From assembly GCF_001269385.1 (NCBI RefSeq), contig NZ_CXOO01000016.1:1-53635 (forward strand): 53,635 nucleotides of DNA, in the 5' to 3' direction. The notes below the pieces were generated by a model. It had not been told where the DNA came from. It searched no databases and saw only the letters and a list, made by a program, of their open reading frames with translations. Shown here piece by piece: positions 26,447 to 38,586 of this stretch. Numbering within the stretch: the stretch's first letter is position 1; each line of letters begins with the position of its first letter. Source of the DNA: Limnohabitans sp. DM1. Its GTDB lineage: Bacteria; Pseudomonadota; Gammaproteobacteria; Burkholderiales; Burkholderiaceae_C. Position numbers and translations under genes: made by a program.

Positions 26447-28927
26447 TCAGGGGTTCAAGACCATCTGATGCGCCCAATAGCCGGGTTCAAATCGCAAATC
26501 GCGGTATGTACCTTGTGCCCAAGCTGCGGCCATGTCACGGCTGCGCGATGAAAACACATGACCGCTTTGCCCAGTCTGGTAGATGAATTGCGAGGCGTCA
26601 GGCGCAGACAGGTCGTACACCGCCCGCAAAGACGCGGCATGCCGGTTGGCAAACGGTTCTTGCTTGTCATTGGCCCAGTACTGGCCCACGTTGACAGTGA
26701 ACAAATCCCCTGCACTTTCGGTGCGCACATCAAACAGGGCATTCAGATAGGGCACCTTGCCAAAGGGCTTGTGCCCGCTGATGGCCGGGTGCCAGACGCC
26801 CCAGCGCCATTGCGACAAATTCTGTCCTTGACTGGCTGAAATGCGCGCAAGGGCACGGTCCAAAGCGGCCGACACCTGTGCCCCGCAACCTGATGCCCCA
26901 CACCAAAAAGCATCCTGGCGGCTCAAGATGCCTTCCACGGCTGCACGGAAATGGCGTTTGCCGTACAAGCCCTGAAAGCGCTCTGCACCGAGTTGCGGCA
27001 CCAGCAAAGCCCGCGTCAATTCATCGGCCCAGACGTTGAAGATCAAGGCCGGTGCACTGTCCTGGCGCATTTGACCGTCAAATGTGCTCAGCACTTTCAG
27101 GGCCTGCGCGCCCAAAGGGTGCTGAGGTTGCGCGCGCTGCAAAGCTGGCAACAAGGCTTTTACGCCCAATGACAACACATCGTATTGAATGGCCTGCAGG
27201 CTTTCGCGGCTGTGTTGGGGTTTGGCTGCCAAGAGCTGCTCGATGCGTTCAAAGCGCTCGGGGGTAGTCCAGTCACCGCCTATGAAGTGGGGGTAATCGG
27301 GCGGCAAAATATTCTGGTTGGCCGTGGCGTGCCAGCCTTTCTTTTCAATGTGCGCGGCGTCCAAGCCTGGGTTTTGGGCCGCAGGCAACCAGCCCGTCCA
27401 GTCGTATTGCGCCAGCCAGCCCGGCGATGGGGCCACGCCACGGATGTCGTTGTTGGCCGCACGCGTGGGCAGCTTGCCCACTGCGCGAAAAGCCACGGTG
27501 CCTTGGGTGTCGGCCATGACCACGCTTTGCATCGGCGCGTGGTGGTCGGCAAAGGCCTGCTGCAATTGCGGCACGGTTTGCGCCCAATTGGCCTGCATGC
27601 CCGCTTCTACGGTTTTGTTGTCAGGCGTCAGGGCCGACCAGCGCAGGCTGACGGCGTAGCGCTGCGCGTTGATCAAGCCCCGGTATTGAGGCTGCACATC
27701 GCTGATGACCGGGCCGTGGCGGGTGCTGCGCACGGTCAGCACCACATCCCCCTGCCCTTTGACGCGGATCGTTTCGCTGCGCTGCTCAAAATTGGCCCAG
27801 CCTTCAGGCGTGCGGTACTGATCGGGCTTGGCGCTGTCGAGTTGTTCCAGATAGAGGTCTTGCACGTCTGGTCCGGTGTTGGTAAAGCCCCAGGCCACGC
27901 CCGGCGTGCGCCCTAGCACCACAAAAGGCAAGCCCGGCAATGTGGCGCCCATCACGTTCAGCGCGGGGTGTTTTTGGCCGCCGGGCAACTCGCCAGCGGG
28001 CGCCTTGAGGTGGGCAAAGTACCAAATTGCAGGGGAGCTCAGGGCCAGGTGCGGGTCATTGGCAAGCAAAGGCTTGCCTGTCACCGTGCGGCTGCCGGGC
28101 ACCACCCAGTTGTTGCTGCCCTTGCCTTCCAGAATGCCCATGTCTCGCACCCAATCATCCGACCACTGGGCCAAAGCCGAGACGGGTGGCTGGGCCTGCG
28201 CGGCTTTGGCGGTGGCTGGCGCATACACGCCCAGTCGGGCATACAAGGCGGGCAAGTCCACCGCGGTGGCGGGTTTTTCGCCGGGGTAGGCGGGCAACAA
28301 TTGCCAAAGTTGTTCGTGTTTCAGCACCTGCGAAGCCGACAAACGGGCAAACTCCTGGCCCCAATTGCCGCCCAGATCCAGCGCCATCATGAGCGCCCAG
28401 CCCACGCTGTCTTCAGGGCTCCAGGCCTGGCCGCTTTGGCCACCCGCCTGCGTGCCCAGCAGCTTGAATTCAGGCGAAGGCCGAACCTGGCCACTTTGCC
28501 AGGCGTCCTGAATCCCTTCGCTGTAAGCCTGCAAAGCCGCCTGGGCAGCGGGCGACAAACCCTTCAGTTGCTGGCGAGCCATGCCGATGATGCCCAGGGT
28601 GCGCATCAGCTTGTCGGTGTCCAGCGTGGCAGCGCCCAGAATTTCAGACAACTCACCCCGCATCAGTCGGCGGTTGAATTCGAGTTGCCAGCCGCGTTCT
28701 TGCGCATGCACAAAACCCATGGCACGCCAGGCATCCATGACACTGCCTGCAGTAATGTGGGTCACATCCGATGCATCACGAGCAACCTGCACGGGCCCCT
28801 TCAAGCCCTTGAGCGAGGCTTGGCCGTCCAGCTTGGGCATGCTGCGCAAGAGGTGCACACTGACCACGCCGCCAGTTGCCAAGGCTGCCGCCACGCACAG
28901 CAATGCCAATCGTCCGAACCATTTCAT
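26447..28927 (-). CDS. Penicillin-acylase family (N-terminal nucleophile) hydrolase
   Basis: The protein has 826 residues from an ATG with a good AGGAGA site; a longer open frame upstream overlaps repeat sequence and is rejected. An N-terminal membrane/signal helix (GRLALLCVAAALATGGVVSV) is followed by the alpha-chain region with GPVQVARDASDVTHI and GFVHAQERGWQLEFNRR. The autocatalytic site is EGKGSNNWVV (Ser near residue 270), which becomes the N-terminus of the beta chain. NDPHLALSSPAIWY follows. Family members cleave amide side chains of beta-lactams or acyl-homoserine lactones; the substrate here is unknown. Likely periplasmic. Confidence 0.92.
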   Translation of the reverse strand: MKWFGRLALLCVAAALATGGVVSVHLLRSMPKLDGQASLKGLKGPVQVARDASDVTHITAGSVMDAWRAMGFVHAQERGWQLEFNRRLMRGELSEILGAATLDTDKLMRTLGIIGMARQQLKGLSPAAQAALQAYSEGIQDAWQSGQVRPSPEFKLLGTQAGGQSGQAWSPEDSVGWALMMALDLGGNWGQEFARLSASQVLKHEQLWQLLPAYPGEKPATAVDLPALYARLGVYAPATAKAAQAQPPVSALAQWSDDWVRDMGILEGKGSNNWVVPGSRTVTGKPLLANDPHLALSSPAIWYFAHLKAPAGELPGGQKHPALNVMGATLPGLPFVVLGRTPGVAWGFTNTGPDVQDLYLEQLDSAKPDQYRTPEGWANFEQRSETIRVKGQGDVVLTVRSTRHGPVISDVQPQYRGLINAQRYAVSLRWSALTPDNKTVEAGMQANWAQTVPQLQQAFADHHAPMQSVVMADTQGTVAFRAVGKLPTRAANNDIRGVAPSPGWLAQYDWTGWLPAAQNPGLDAAHIEKKGWHATANQNILPPDYPHFIGGDWTTPERFERIEQLLAAKPQHSRESLQAIQYDVLSLGVKALLPALQRAQPQHPLGAQALKVLSTFDGQMRQDSAPALIFNVWADELTRALLVPQLGAERFQGLYGKRHFRAAVEGILSRQDAFWCGASGCGAQVSAALDRALARISASQGQNLSQWRWGVWHPAISGHKPFGKVPYLNALFDVRTESAGDLFTVNVGQYWANDKQEPFANRHAASLRAVYDLSAPDASQFIYQTGQSGHVFSSRSRDMAAAWAQGTYRDLRFEPGYWAHQMVLNP

Positions 28928-28972
28928 GTGTGTCTCCTGTTTTTTGGGGCATTTGCCCTTGTCTGCGCCCAT

Positions 28973-28994
28973 GTTGGGGTCTTCGAACGCCGAC
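28973..28994. repeat. Member of the 22-bp palindrome family
   Basis: GTTGGGGTC-TTCG-AACGCCGAC shares the GTYGG and CCGAC arms of the tandem copies. It sits between the ldcA-like and penicillin-acylase-like genes, 46 bases before the start of the latter. Confidence 0.55.
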
Positions 28995-29047
28995 CTAAAA
29001 GGCAGCCCGAAGGTCAGCCTTGCAAAGGTCCGAAGACTTTTCCGTAG

Positions 29048-29069
29048 GTCGGCACTCGAAGAGTCCGAC
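29048..29069. repeat. Member of the 22-bp palindrome family, best-paired copy
   Basis: GTCGGCACTC-GAA-GAGTCCGAC is close to a perfect palindrome around a GAA loop. It lies 27 bases after the LD-carboxypeptidase stop and may form a stem at the 3-prime end of that transcript. Confidence 0.75.
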
Positions 29070-29095
29070 ATCTGTCCTTCAACGAACCCACAAAA

Positions 29096-30007
29096 TCAAA
29101 TGTGGCTCCAAACCATTAGCGCGTCACGCCCTTCGGTGACAAGGTCGACTTTGGCGCCCACGGGCAGAAGTACCTTGGTTTCGACATGGCCAAAGGGCAA
29201 ACCGGTGAGCACAGGCGCTTTGATCTGGCTGCGCAGCCAATCGACCACGGTGGCCAGCTTGAAGCCTTTGTCGTGGGTGGGCACCAGTTTGTAGTTGCTG
29301 AACTGGCCGAACAGCACCGCTTTTTGCTGGGCCAAAACGCCTGCATGCAGCAGCTGGGTCAGCATGCGCTCAACCCGGTAAGGGTGCTCGCCCACCTCTT
29401 CGAGGAACAGCACGCCGCCTTTGATTTGCGGGAAATACGGCGTACCAAGCAGCGAGGTCAGCACAGTCAGGTTGCCACCCCACAACGGCGCGTCTTTCAC
29501 CAGCACGCGGCGCTCGGCCTCGGCTTTGGGCCGTTGCCAGCCCGTTCCCTCCCCTTGCTCCAGAAGCAGGTCGTCAAAGCAGGCTTGCATGATGTCGTCG
29601 GGCTCTTGTTCTGGGCCAAAGTCTTCGCCCAGCGCCGGTCCTTGCCAGCTGATGCGACCGGTCTTGGCCAACACCGCCTGGTTGAAGGCCGTGAAATCGC
29701 TCAGGCCCACAAACTGCATGCCACCGTCAATGGCTTTGGCAATCTGTTTATAGGGCAAGGCCGGCAGGATGCGCGTGAGGCCGTAGCCGCCTCGCGAGAT
29801 GAGTGCCACATCGGCACCACTAGCCGCAGCACGGGTGATGGCGGCTATGCGCGTGACGTCGTCGCCTGCAAAGCGCATGTGGCTGGCCAAAGCGGCTTCG
29901 TCGACTTCCACCTCGTGGCCTTGGGCTTTCAGGCGCTTCACGCCCCGGCGAAATGCCGCTTTGTCGCGCACGGCGCTGGAGGGGGAAAAAATGTAAATGT
30001 GGGCCAT
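29096..30007 (-). CDS. ldcA: LD-carboxypeptidase (peptidase family S66)
   Basis: The protein has 303 residues, the usual length. All three catalytic residues of the S66 triad are visible: Ser103 in FVGLSDFTAF, Glu203/204 in LFLEEVGEHPYRVERM and His274 in LPFGHVE. SRGGYGLTRIL is the conserved substrate-binding segment. The enzyme removes the terminal D-alanine from muropeptide tetrapeptides in the cytoplasm during wall recycling. The next gene upstream in the same orientation (TadA fusion) ends 70 bases away, so co-transcription is possible. Confidence 0.93.
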   Translation of the reverse strand: MAHIYIFSPSSAVRDKAAFRRGVKRLKAQGHEVEVDEAALASHMRFAGDDVTRIAAITRAAASGADVALISRGGYGLTRILPALPYKQIAKAIDGGMQFVGLSDFTAFNQAVLAKTGRISWQGPALGEDFGPEQEPDDIMQACFDDLLLEQGEGTGWQRPKAEAERRVLVKDAPLWGGNLTVLTSLLGTPYFPQIKGGVLFLEEVGEHPYRVERMLTQLLHAGVLAQQKAVLFGQFSNYKLVPTHDKGFKLATVVDWLRSQIKAPVLTGLPFGHVETKVLLPVGAKVDLVTEGRDALMVWSHI

Positions 30008-30077
30008 GATTTTTTTGTGGATTGGAGGCTGATGTCACGCTCTGGCCTGGCTCGGCTGCCCTTGGAAAGCGAACGTA

Positions 30078-31795
<1,718 letters not shown>

Positions 31796-31801
31796 GGTGC
31801 A

Positions 31802-32179
31802 TCACTTCCTGTCTTGGCTCGGTGGCATCCAACCCAGGTCTTTCATCCAAGGGGCTAGCGCTTGGGTTTGCTCCGTACCTTGCATTTGAGCCGCGTGCAT
31901 GGCGGCATGGGCTTTGGGCCGTTGATGGTTGCGCTTCACGGCGCATTGGAAGGCGGTGATCTGCATTTCAAAAGCCTCAATGCCCTTGAGCATCGACCCG
32001 GTGAAGTTGGCGGGCAGGCCTTGCGCCCACAGCGAGGCCGCTTGCCAATACGCAGGTATGCGGCTGATCACCGGAAACCCCTCTGCCCCGACCGAGACGA
32101 TGGACCCCAGCGGGTCATCGCGCATGATGCGCTGCGCGATGGCGGGGTCGGTGTGGTGGAACTGTTGGGCCAGGTACAT
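31802..32179 (-). pseudogene. PaiB-like FMN-binding protein with internal deletion
   Basis: The frame encodes 125 residues where the PaiB/FMN-binding negative regulator family has about 200-210. The start (MYLAQQFHHTDPAIAQRIMRDDPLG) and the end (GSMLKGIEAFEMQITAFQCA, then KRNHQRPKAHAAMHAA) match the two ends of the family. The central part, expected to hold HIPF, the HYISPSWY-like and VPTWNY motifs, is missing in frame between about residues 44 and 55. The FMN pocket should therefore be lost. It may be a decayed gene or a shortened protein with another role. Confidence 0.7.
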
Positions 32180-32222
32180 GGTGCCTTGAGGTTACCAAAA
32201 GTCAGGGCATCCATCCCGCTGC

Positions 32223-33368
32223 TCAAGGCCGCTCAGGCTCCAGTCGCATCAAGGCCCCGTTGGGGGAGTCGCTCAGCAAATAAACCAAACCGTCCGGACC
32301 CATGCGGACATCGCGAATGCGCCCTGCCCGGCCTTGCAGCAAACGCTCTTCGCGGATGACTTTCTCGCCATCGAGCACCAGCCTCACCAGCATTTGGCCG
32401 CGCAAGGCCCCCACCAGCACATTGCCTTGCCATTGGGGAAACTGCGAGCCACTCACAAAAGCCATGCCCGATGGCGCTATCGATGGCACCCACACATGCA
32501 AGGGCTGCACCATGCCGGGCTTAGCCTGCCCCTCGCCAATGCGGGTGCCCAAGCCGTAGTTGACCCCGTAGGTGATCACGGGCCAGCCGTAATTGAGACC
32601 CGGGCGCATCACATTGACCTCGTCACCGCCTTGCGGTCCATGCTCGTGCGTCCACAGCTCGCCGGTTTGGGGGTGCAGGGCCGCGCCCTGCATGTTGCGG
32701 TTGCCCAAGGTCCATTTTTCGGGCAAGGCCCCGACCCGCTTGGACAAGGGGTTGTCGGCAGGCACTCGGCCATCGTCGTGCAATCGGATGACGGAGCCGG
32801 CATGGTCATCCAGCTTTTGGGCGCGGTCTTTGTCGCCCCGGTCACCCAAGGTCAGGTAAAGCAAGCCGGATTTGTCGAACACAATGCGCCCACCAAAATG
32901 CTGGCTTGAACGGGTTTTGGGCTGCATGCTGAACAACACCTGAACCTCGGTCATGCGCTGGCCTTGGAGTTTGCCCCGCGCCAAGGCCGTGCCCCAGCCG
33001 CCAGCGCCCGGCGCGTTGTAAGCCCAATAAATCCAGCCGTTTTGCGCATATTGCGGGTGCAGGGCCACATCAAACAAACCGCCCTGCCCGCGCTCAGCGA
33101 CTTCAGGCAGCCCTTCAATCACTTTGGGGTCCACACGAAAATCGGCCCCTACCAAACGCATGCGCCCCGCCCGCTCGGTGACCAACATGTGGCCATCGGG
33201 CAAAAAAGCCACCGACCATGGGTTCTCAAACCCGGTCACCAAGGTGGCCAGACGGAAAGCGTGTTTTTCAGAAGTGATGACCGAAGACCGGTCTTGCGCC
33301 CATGAAGGCGTCAAAGCCGCCAAACTCAAGAGCAGGATGTTGAGGCCTCGAAAAATTTGAACTTTCAC
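32223..33368 (-). CDS. PQQ-dependent aldose sugar dehydrogenase (soluble GSDH family)
   Basis: The protein has 381 residues from a GTG at 33368, chosen because GGAGG lies 6 bases upstream; a TTG 6 bases earlier is also possible. A signal peptide (LLLSLAALTPSWAQ) indicates a periplasmic protein. Motifs include NPWSVAFLPDGHMLVTERAGRM, GGLFDVALHPQYA, GGRIVFDKSGLLYLTLGDRG, HEHGPQGGDEVN and LNYGWPVITYG, all typical of the six-bladed propeller of Gsb/Yli-type dehydrogenases. It would oxidise aldoses using PQQ and calcium. Flanked by guaA and the PaiB remnant in the same orientation. Confidence 0.92.
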   Translation of the reverse strand: MKVQIFRGLNILLLSLAALTPSWAQDRSSVITSEKHAFRLATLVTGFENPWSVAFLPDGHMLVTERAGRMRLVGADFRVDPKVIEGLPEVAERGQGGLFDVALHPQYAQNGWIYWAYNAPGAGGWGTALARGKLQGQRMTEVQVLFSMQPKTRSSQHFGGRIVFDKSGLLYLTLGDRGDKDRAQKLDDHAGSVIRLHDDGRVPADNPLSKRVGALPEKWTLGNRNMQGAALHPQTGELWTHEHGPQGGDEVNVMRPGLNYGWPVITYGVNYGLGTRIGEGQAKPGMVQPLHVWVPSIAPSGMAFVSGSQFPQWQGNVLVGALRGQMLVRLVLDGEKVIREERLLQGRAGRIRDVRMGPDGLVYLLSDSPNGALMRLEPERP

Positions 33369-33397
33369 GGTCAACCTCCACTCAGGGCTTCAGGGGA

Positions 33398-35011
33398 TTA
33401 TTCCCATTCGATCGTTGCAGGCGGCTTGCTCGACACGTCGTAAGTCACTCGGTTAATGCCGCGCACCTCGTTGATGATGCGGCCCGACACTTTCTTGAGC
33501 AGCGCGTAAGGCAACTCGGCCCAATCCGCCGTCATGAAGTCGCTGGTCTGCACTGCACGGAGGGCCACCACGTAGTCGTAGGTGCGGCCGTCGCCCATCA
33601 CGCCCACGCTTTTCACGGGCAAGAACACTGTGAAAGCCTGACTGGTCAGGTCGTACCAGGTCTTGCCGGACTCATCGGTGAAGTTGCGCAGCTCTTCGAT
33701 GAAGATCGCATCCGCACGGCGCAGCAGGTCGGCGTATTCTTTTTTGACTTCACCCAATATCCGCACGCCCAGACCTGGGCCTGGGAAGGGATGGCGGTAG
33801 ACCATCTCGCGGGGCAAGCCTAGTGCGACACCCAGTTCACGCACCTCGTCTTTGAAGAGTTCGCGCAGCGGCTCCAACAGTTTCAAGCCCAGTTGTTCGG
33901 GCAAGCCGCCCACGTTGTGATGGCTCTTGATGGTCACGGCCTTCTTGCTCTTGGCGCCGCCCGACTCGATCACGTCGGGGTAAATCGTGCCTTGGGCCAA
34001 GAACGTCGCGCCTTTGTGGCCGCCGTCGCCCGCCTTCAATGTGGCGGCTTGTTCCTTGAACACGTCCACAAACAAGCCGCCAATGATCTTGCGCTTGGCT
34101 TCGGGCTCGCTCACGCCTGCCAACTTGCCCAAGAACAAGTCGCTGGCATCGACGCGGATGACGTGTGCGTGCAACTTGCCCACAAACATGTCCATGACCA
34201 TGTCGCCTTCGTTCAGACGCAGCAGGCCGTGGTCCACAAACACGCAGGTCAACTTGTCGCCGATGGCGCGGTGGATCAATGCGGCTGCCACCGACGAATC
34301 GACGCCACCGGACAAGCCAAGGATGACTTCTTCGTCGCCCACTTGCTCGCGGATTTTGGCCACGGCTTCTTCGATGTAGTTGCCCATGATCCAGTCGGGG
34401 CTGGCCTTGCAAATGTCGAGCACAAAGCGGTTGAGCAGCGCCTGGCCCTGCACGGTGTGGGTGACTTCGGGGTGGAACTGCACCGCGTAGAAATGGCGCG
34501 ATTCATCGGCCATGCCTGCAATCGGGCAAGCAGGGGTCGAGGCCATGACCTTGAAGCCGTCGGGCAACTGGGTGACCTTGTCGCCGTGGCTCATCCAGAC
34601 TTTGAGCATGCCGTGGCCTTCGGGCGTGGCAAAGTCTTCGATGCCTTTGAGCAGTTCGGTGTGACCGTGCGCCCGCACTTCGGCATAGCCAAACTCGCGG
34701 GTGGTGCCCGCTTCGACCTTGCCGCCCAACTGCTCGGCCATGGTTTGCATGCCGTAGCAAATGCCCAGGACCGGAATACCCAACTCAAAAACGGCGTCTG
34801 GCGCGCGGTCATCGACTTCGTACACGCTGGCGTGTGAGCCCGACAAGATGATGCCTTTGAGGTTGCCATCTTTGGCGTACTCACGCACCCAGTCGCTGCT
34901 GACGTCGCAAGGGTGAACTTCACAAAACACATGCGCTTCACGCACGCGGCGGGCAATCAGCTGGGTGACTTGCGAGCCGAAGTCGAGGATCAGGATTTTG
35001 GAGTGGGACAT
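33398..35011 (-). CDS. guaA: GMP synthase (glutamine-hydrolysing)
   Basis: The protein has 537 residues, full length. The N-terminal class I glutamine amidotransferase has Cys in [10 protein letters not shown] and a His/Glu pair in HPEVTHT. The ATP-pyrophosphatase domain has [14 protein letters not shown]. The C-terminal dimerisation domain ends in the invariant PPATIEWE. It converts XMP to GMP, the last step of guanine nucleotide synthesis. It normally follows guaB directly; here a HepT/MntA pair lies between them. Confidence 0.98.
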   Translation of the reverse strand: MSHSKILILDFGSQVTQLIARRVREAHVFCEVHPCDVSSDWVREYAKDGNLKGIILSGSHASVYEVDDRAPDAVFELGIPVLGICYGMQTMAEQLGGKVEAGTTREFGYAEVRAHGHTELLKGIEDFATPEGHGMLKVWMSHGDKVTQLPDGFKVMASTPACPIAGMADESRHFYAVQFHPEVTHTVQGQALLNRFVLDICKASPDWIMGNYIEEAVAKIREQVGDEEVILGLSGGVDSSVAAALIHRAIGDKLTCVFVDHGLLRLNEGDMVMDMFVGKLHAHVIRVDASDLFLGKLAGVSEPEAKRKIIGGLFVDVFKEQAATLKAGDGGHKGATFLAQGTIYPDVIESGGAKSKKAVTIKSHHNVGGLPEQLGLKLLEPLRELFKDEVRELGVALGLPREMVYRHPFPGPGLGVRILGEVKKEYADLLRRADAIFIEELRNFTDESGKTWYDLTSQAFTVFLPVKSVGVMGDGRTYDYVVALRAVQTSDFMTADWAELPYALLKKVSGRIINEVRGINRVTYDVSSKPPATIEWE

Positions 35012-35023
35012 CGAAAAAGCGCT

Positions 35024-35371
35024 TTAAGTGTCAGAAGAAGCAACAGCTGCGAGCATGGTCTGCACACAGTCAATCAAAGGGGGAAGATGACGATCGATCA
35101 CTGACTGGACAGTCAGTGCGTCGATGTCACCCAGGTAGTTGTGAACCAGAATGTTGCGAAAACCGCTGATTTCACGCCAAGGAATGGCAGGAAACTGCTG
35201 CTTGAGATGATCGGGCAGCATCTGCGTGGCTTCGGAGAGGGTCTGCAAATTGCGCAGCGCTGCGTCATAAAGCACTTCATCTTGCGTCAAATCGCCCCGC
35301 GCCTGAATGCGACCAATTTTGGCGGACACATCCAGAATTTGGTGCGCGTAAGCCAGCCATGACTTGCTCAT
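35024..35371 (-). CDS. hepT: HepT-like HEPN toxin (DUF86)
   Basis: This 115-residue all-helical protein contains the HEPN signature RNILVHNY (Arg-x4-His-x-Tyr), the active-site motif of HepT ribonucleases, which cleave RNA unless modified. The ATG at 35371 overlaps the MntA stop by 4 bases. The gene lies 12 bases before guaA, so transcription through guaA is likely. Confidence 0.88.
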   Translation of the reverse strand: MSKSWLAYAHQILDVSAKIGRIQARGDLTQDEVLYDAALRNLQTLSEATQMLPDHLKQQFPAIPWREISGFRNILVHNYLGDIDALTVQSVIDRHLPPLIDCVQTMLAAVASSDT

Positions 35372-35658
35372 AGCGACACAGCCTCAGCCAGCACTTGGGC
35401 GCGAATGTGCGGGTTCAGTTCGTGCTCAGGCACTAGGTCGACCTTGCGGTGCAGCAAGTCGCCTAGCGCTTGCGCCAAAGGCATGCGCTGGGTGAACAGG
35501 TCGTAGCCTCGAGGAAACACCACCAGGAAATCCACGTCGCTGTCGGGCGTATCTTCGCCACGCGCCACTGAACCAAATACGCGCAGATGGCTTGCACCGC
35601 ACTGAGCAGCCAGGCTGTTCAGGTGCGTGTTCATCTGGCGAAGTTGATTCAGCAACAT
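35368..35658 (-). CDS. mntA: MntA-like minimal nucleotidyltransferase antitoxin
   Basis: The protein has 96 residues. It contains the nucleotidyltransferase signature VFGSVARGEDTPDSDVDFLV (GSxxRG and DxD), the mark of the MNT fold. In characterised HepT/MntA systems this protein AMPylates the HEPN toxin on its tyrosine. It is the first gene of the pair and lies 58 bases after guaB in the same orientation. Confidence 0.88.
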   Translation of the reverse strand: MLLNQLRQMNTHLNSLAAQCGASHLRVFGSVARGEDTPDSDVDFLVVFPRGYDLFTQRMPLAQALGDLLHRKVDLVPEHELNPHIRAQVLAEAVSL

Positions 35659-35716
35659 GGCTTGTTTTCTTCAATAACCGACATTTATGACCGGGAAAGT
35701 CAGAGGCCAGCAGTCA

Positions 35717-37189
<1,473 letters not shown>

Positions 37190-37263
37190 CTAGGGCTCCA
37201 AAAGACAGATTGTACCCGCGCCCAAATGGCCGCCCGCCCGTCTTTGTGGGGCTCTTTGGAGAC

Positions 37264-37285
37264 GTCGGCACCCAAAGAGTACGAG
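37264..37285. repeat. Diverged member of the 22-bp palindrome family
   Basis: GTCGGCACCC-AAAGAGTACGAG keeps the left arm GTCGGCAC and the AAGAGT core but has a damaged right arm. It lies 78 bases upstream of the guaB start, far from the main cluster at 26-29 kb. Confidence 0.5.
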
Positions 37286-37359
37286 ATGGTTGATAGACAG
37301 ACAGAGCAAAGCCGAAACCACAAAGGGGGGAAATCAGTATCTGACCTCAATGAAACCCA

Positions 37360-37377
37360 CACCAAATTAATTTGGTG
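37360..37377. promoter_or_regulatory. 18-bp perfect palindrome, operator candidate
   Basis: CACCAAATTAATTTGGTG is an exact palindrome with no spacer, the form expected for a dimeric repressor site such as MarR or TetR families use. It is in an AT-rich region 133 bases before the small possible gene at 37510 and 174 bases upstream of guaB. No matching regulator gene is seen nearby. Confidence 0.5.
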
Positions 37378-37509
37378 AAATTGGAAAAATTAAATTCACA
37401 ATCGACAATAACCACATATTTATGATGTAATCCAACGCACTGACAGAACGAATTTCACACCAACCATCGGAAATAGAGCCCTGACACATCCGTGAAGAAA
37501 AGAGCCATT

Positions 37510-37686
37510 ATGAAAATATTTCATCTTATTGAACAGCTGAAAACGGCCCTTACAACCCCAAGCAACTGCTGTGCCATGTACCAGCACGACTGCAATCAAG
37601 GCCGCAATTGCCCAGTGCGACAAACCCAGTCCACAGCCAAGAGCAGCCCCAAGCCGGAACACAAAACAGCTCAAGCGCTCTGCTGA
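37510..37686 (+). CDS. Possible small cysteine-containing protein
   Basis: The predicted protein has 58 residues. It contains YQHDCNQGRNCPVRQ, a C-x-QGR-x-CPxR pattern seen in small proteins of phages and other mobile DNA. The rest is polar and low in complexity. A weak purine-rich site (AAGAAAAGAG) precedes the ATG. Its reality rests on the motif alone, and no function is assigned. Confidence 0.4.
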   Translation: MKIFHLIEQLKTALTTPSNCCAMYQHDCNQGRNCPVRQTQSTAKSSPKPEHKTAQALC

Positions 37687-37767
37687 GCAGAACATGACCA
37701 GGCATCGCAAGCCACAAAGCCTTCAAAAGCCGGCTTGACTGGCAAAACAAACGGGACCTGACCCCAC

Positions 37768-37990
37768 CTATCCAGGAAAATCAGACCAGCTCTGCACCGC
37801 TTCCATCAAAACATCCTGCACACTGTTGTTATTGGTCACACAGTCGAATTTGCAGATGTAGTCATCAATGGGCTCCAAGTCCTGCTCGCCCCCTTCGGTG
37901 ATCAGCCCCCCTCATCAGGCTGGCATACCAGTCATCCGTCAGAAATGCCTTGGGCGCACTGGCGGGCCAACACATCGGCCACGGGCTTGA
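37768..37990 (-). pseudogene. Decayed 3-prime end of an unidentified gene
   Basis: On the minus strand VADVLARQCAQGISDG runs into a stop. One frame over is DDWYASLM, and a further shift gives LITEGGEQDLEPIDDYICKF followed by NNNSVQDVLMEAVQSWSDFPG and a stop at 37768-37770. The three pieces read as one protein only if small frameshifts are repaired, so this looks like the tail of a degraded gene. The family was not recognised. Upstream sequence is replaced by the 100-bp repeat. Confidence 0.5.
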
Positions 37991-38056
37991 CCCTTGCCTG
38001 CTGCCAACTACTGGCTGCAAAACCGCCTTCGCCGCACCGAGCGACCTCACTGTCAT

Positions 38057-38154
38057 CCACACACCCCGTGCCCAAGGCTGTGGATAAACCCTAGGACAAC
38101 TGCGCCAAGGCGCATGGCGACTGGGCTGGCGTCATGCGCTCAAAAAATGGGCAG
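38057..38154 (+). repeat. Island repeat copy 1 (with DnaA-box-like nonamer)
   Basis: First of four same-direction copies. It contains TGTGGATAA (38079-38087), CCTAGGACAACTGCGCC and the short palindrome TGCGCCAAGGCGCA, and ends in CAAAAAATGGGCAG. It precedes the antitoxin fragment and the PIN/RHH pair. Confidence 0.88.
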
Positions 38155-38273
38155 ATCGGCCATGAACTGCCGAGACATTGATCCGACCCGATGAAGTTGA
38201 ATCAACCATCACGAACAAACTTTTGTCATCCCGGGCGAAGAAACGGGATCCAGTGCGCACCGCAACCCTTTGG

Positions 38274-38405
38274 GGCGTGACTCAGCCACGCGTCTCCGAT
38301 CTGATGCTCGGCAAGATCAACTTGTTCGGACTCGATGCGCTGGTGAACATGGCCACCGCTGCTGGACTGCACATTGAAACGCGCGTGATCGAAGCAGCCG
38401 CTTGA
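38274..38405 (+). pseudogene. 3-prime fragment of a HigA-like antitoxin gene
   Basis: From GGCGTGACTCAGCC to the stop, this sequence matches bases 42224-42355 of the intact antitoxin gene with only a few substitutions, encoding GVTQPRVSDLMLGKINLFGL and the end VIEAAA. The first half of the antitoxin and the partner toxin are absent. Upstream codons (KRDPVRTATL) are unrelated sequence. An open frame begins at 38178, but it is probably a remnant. Confidence 0.8.
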
Positions 38406-38586
38406 TCTGGCTGGTTTACCTGGGTGACGACACTGTGCGCCATGACGATTTGGGGGAGCGGTGTGTGATGGCACAAATGGGGGCAAACACGGCGTCAGAC
38501 GCTTGAGCAGATCAGCTTGGATAGCCTGCGAGCGTCCGGTCACACACATTCAATACAGACAAAGCGAAACCTGATTGACCTGATTT

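Noticed and set aside
27185..29047. Long plus-strand open frames opposite the penicillin-acylase gene
   Set aside because: They mirror the GC-rich coding sequence of a clearly recognised family and have no motifs of their own.
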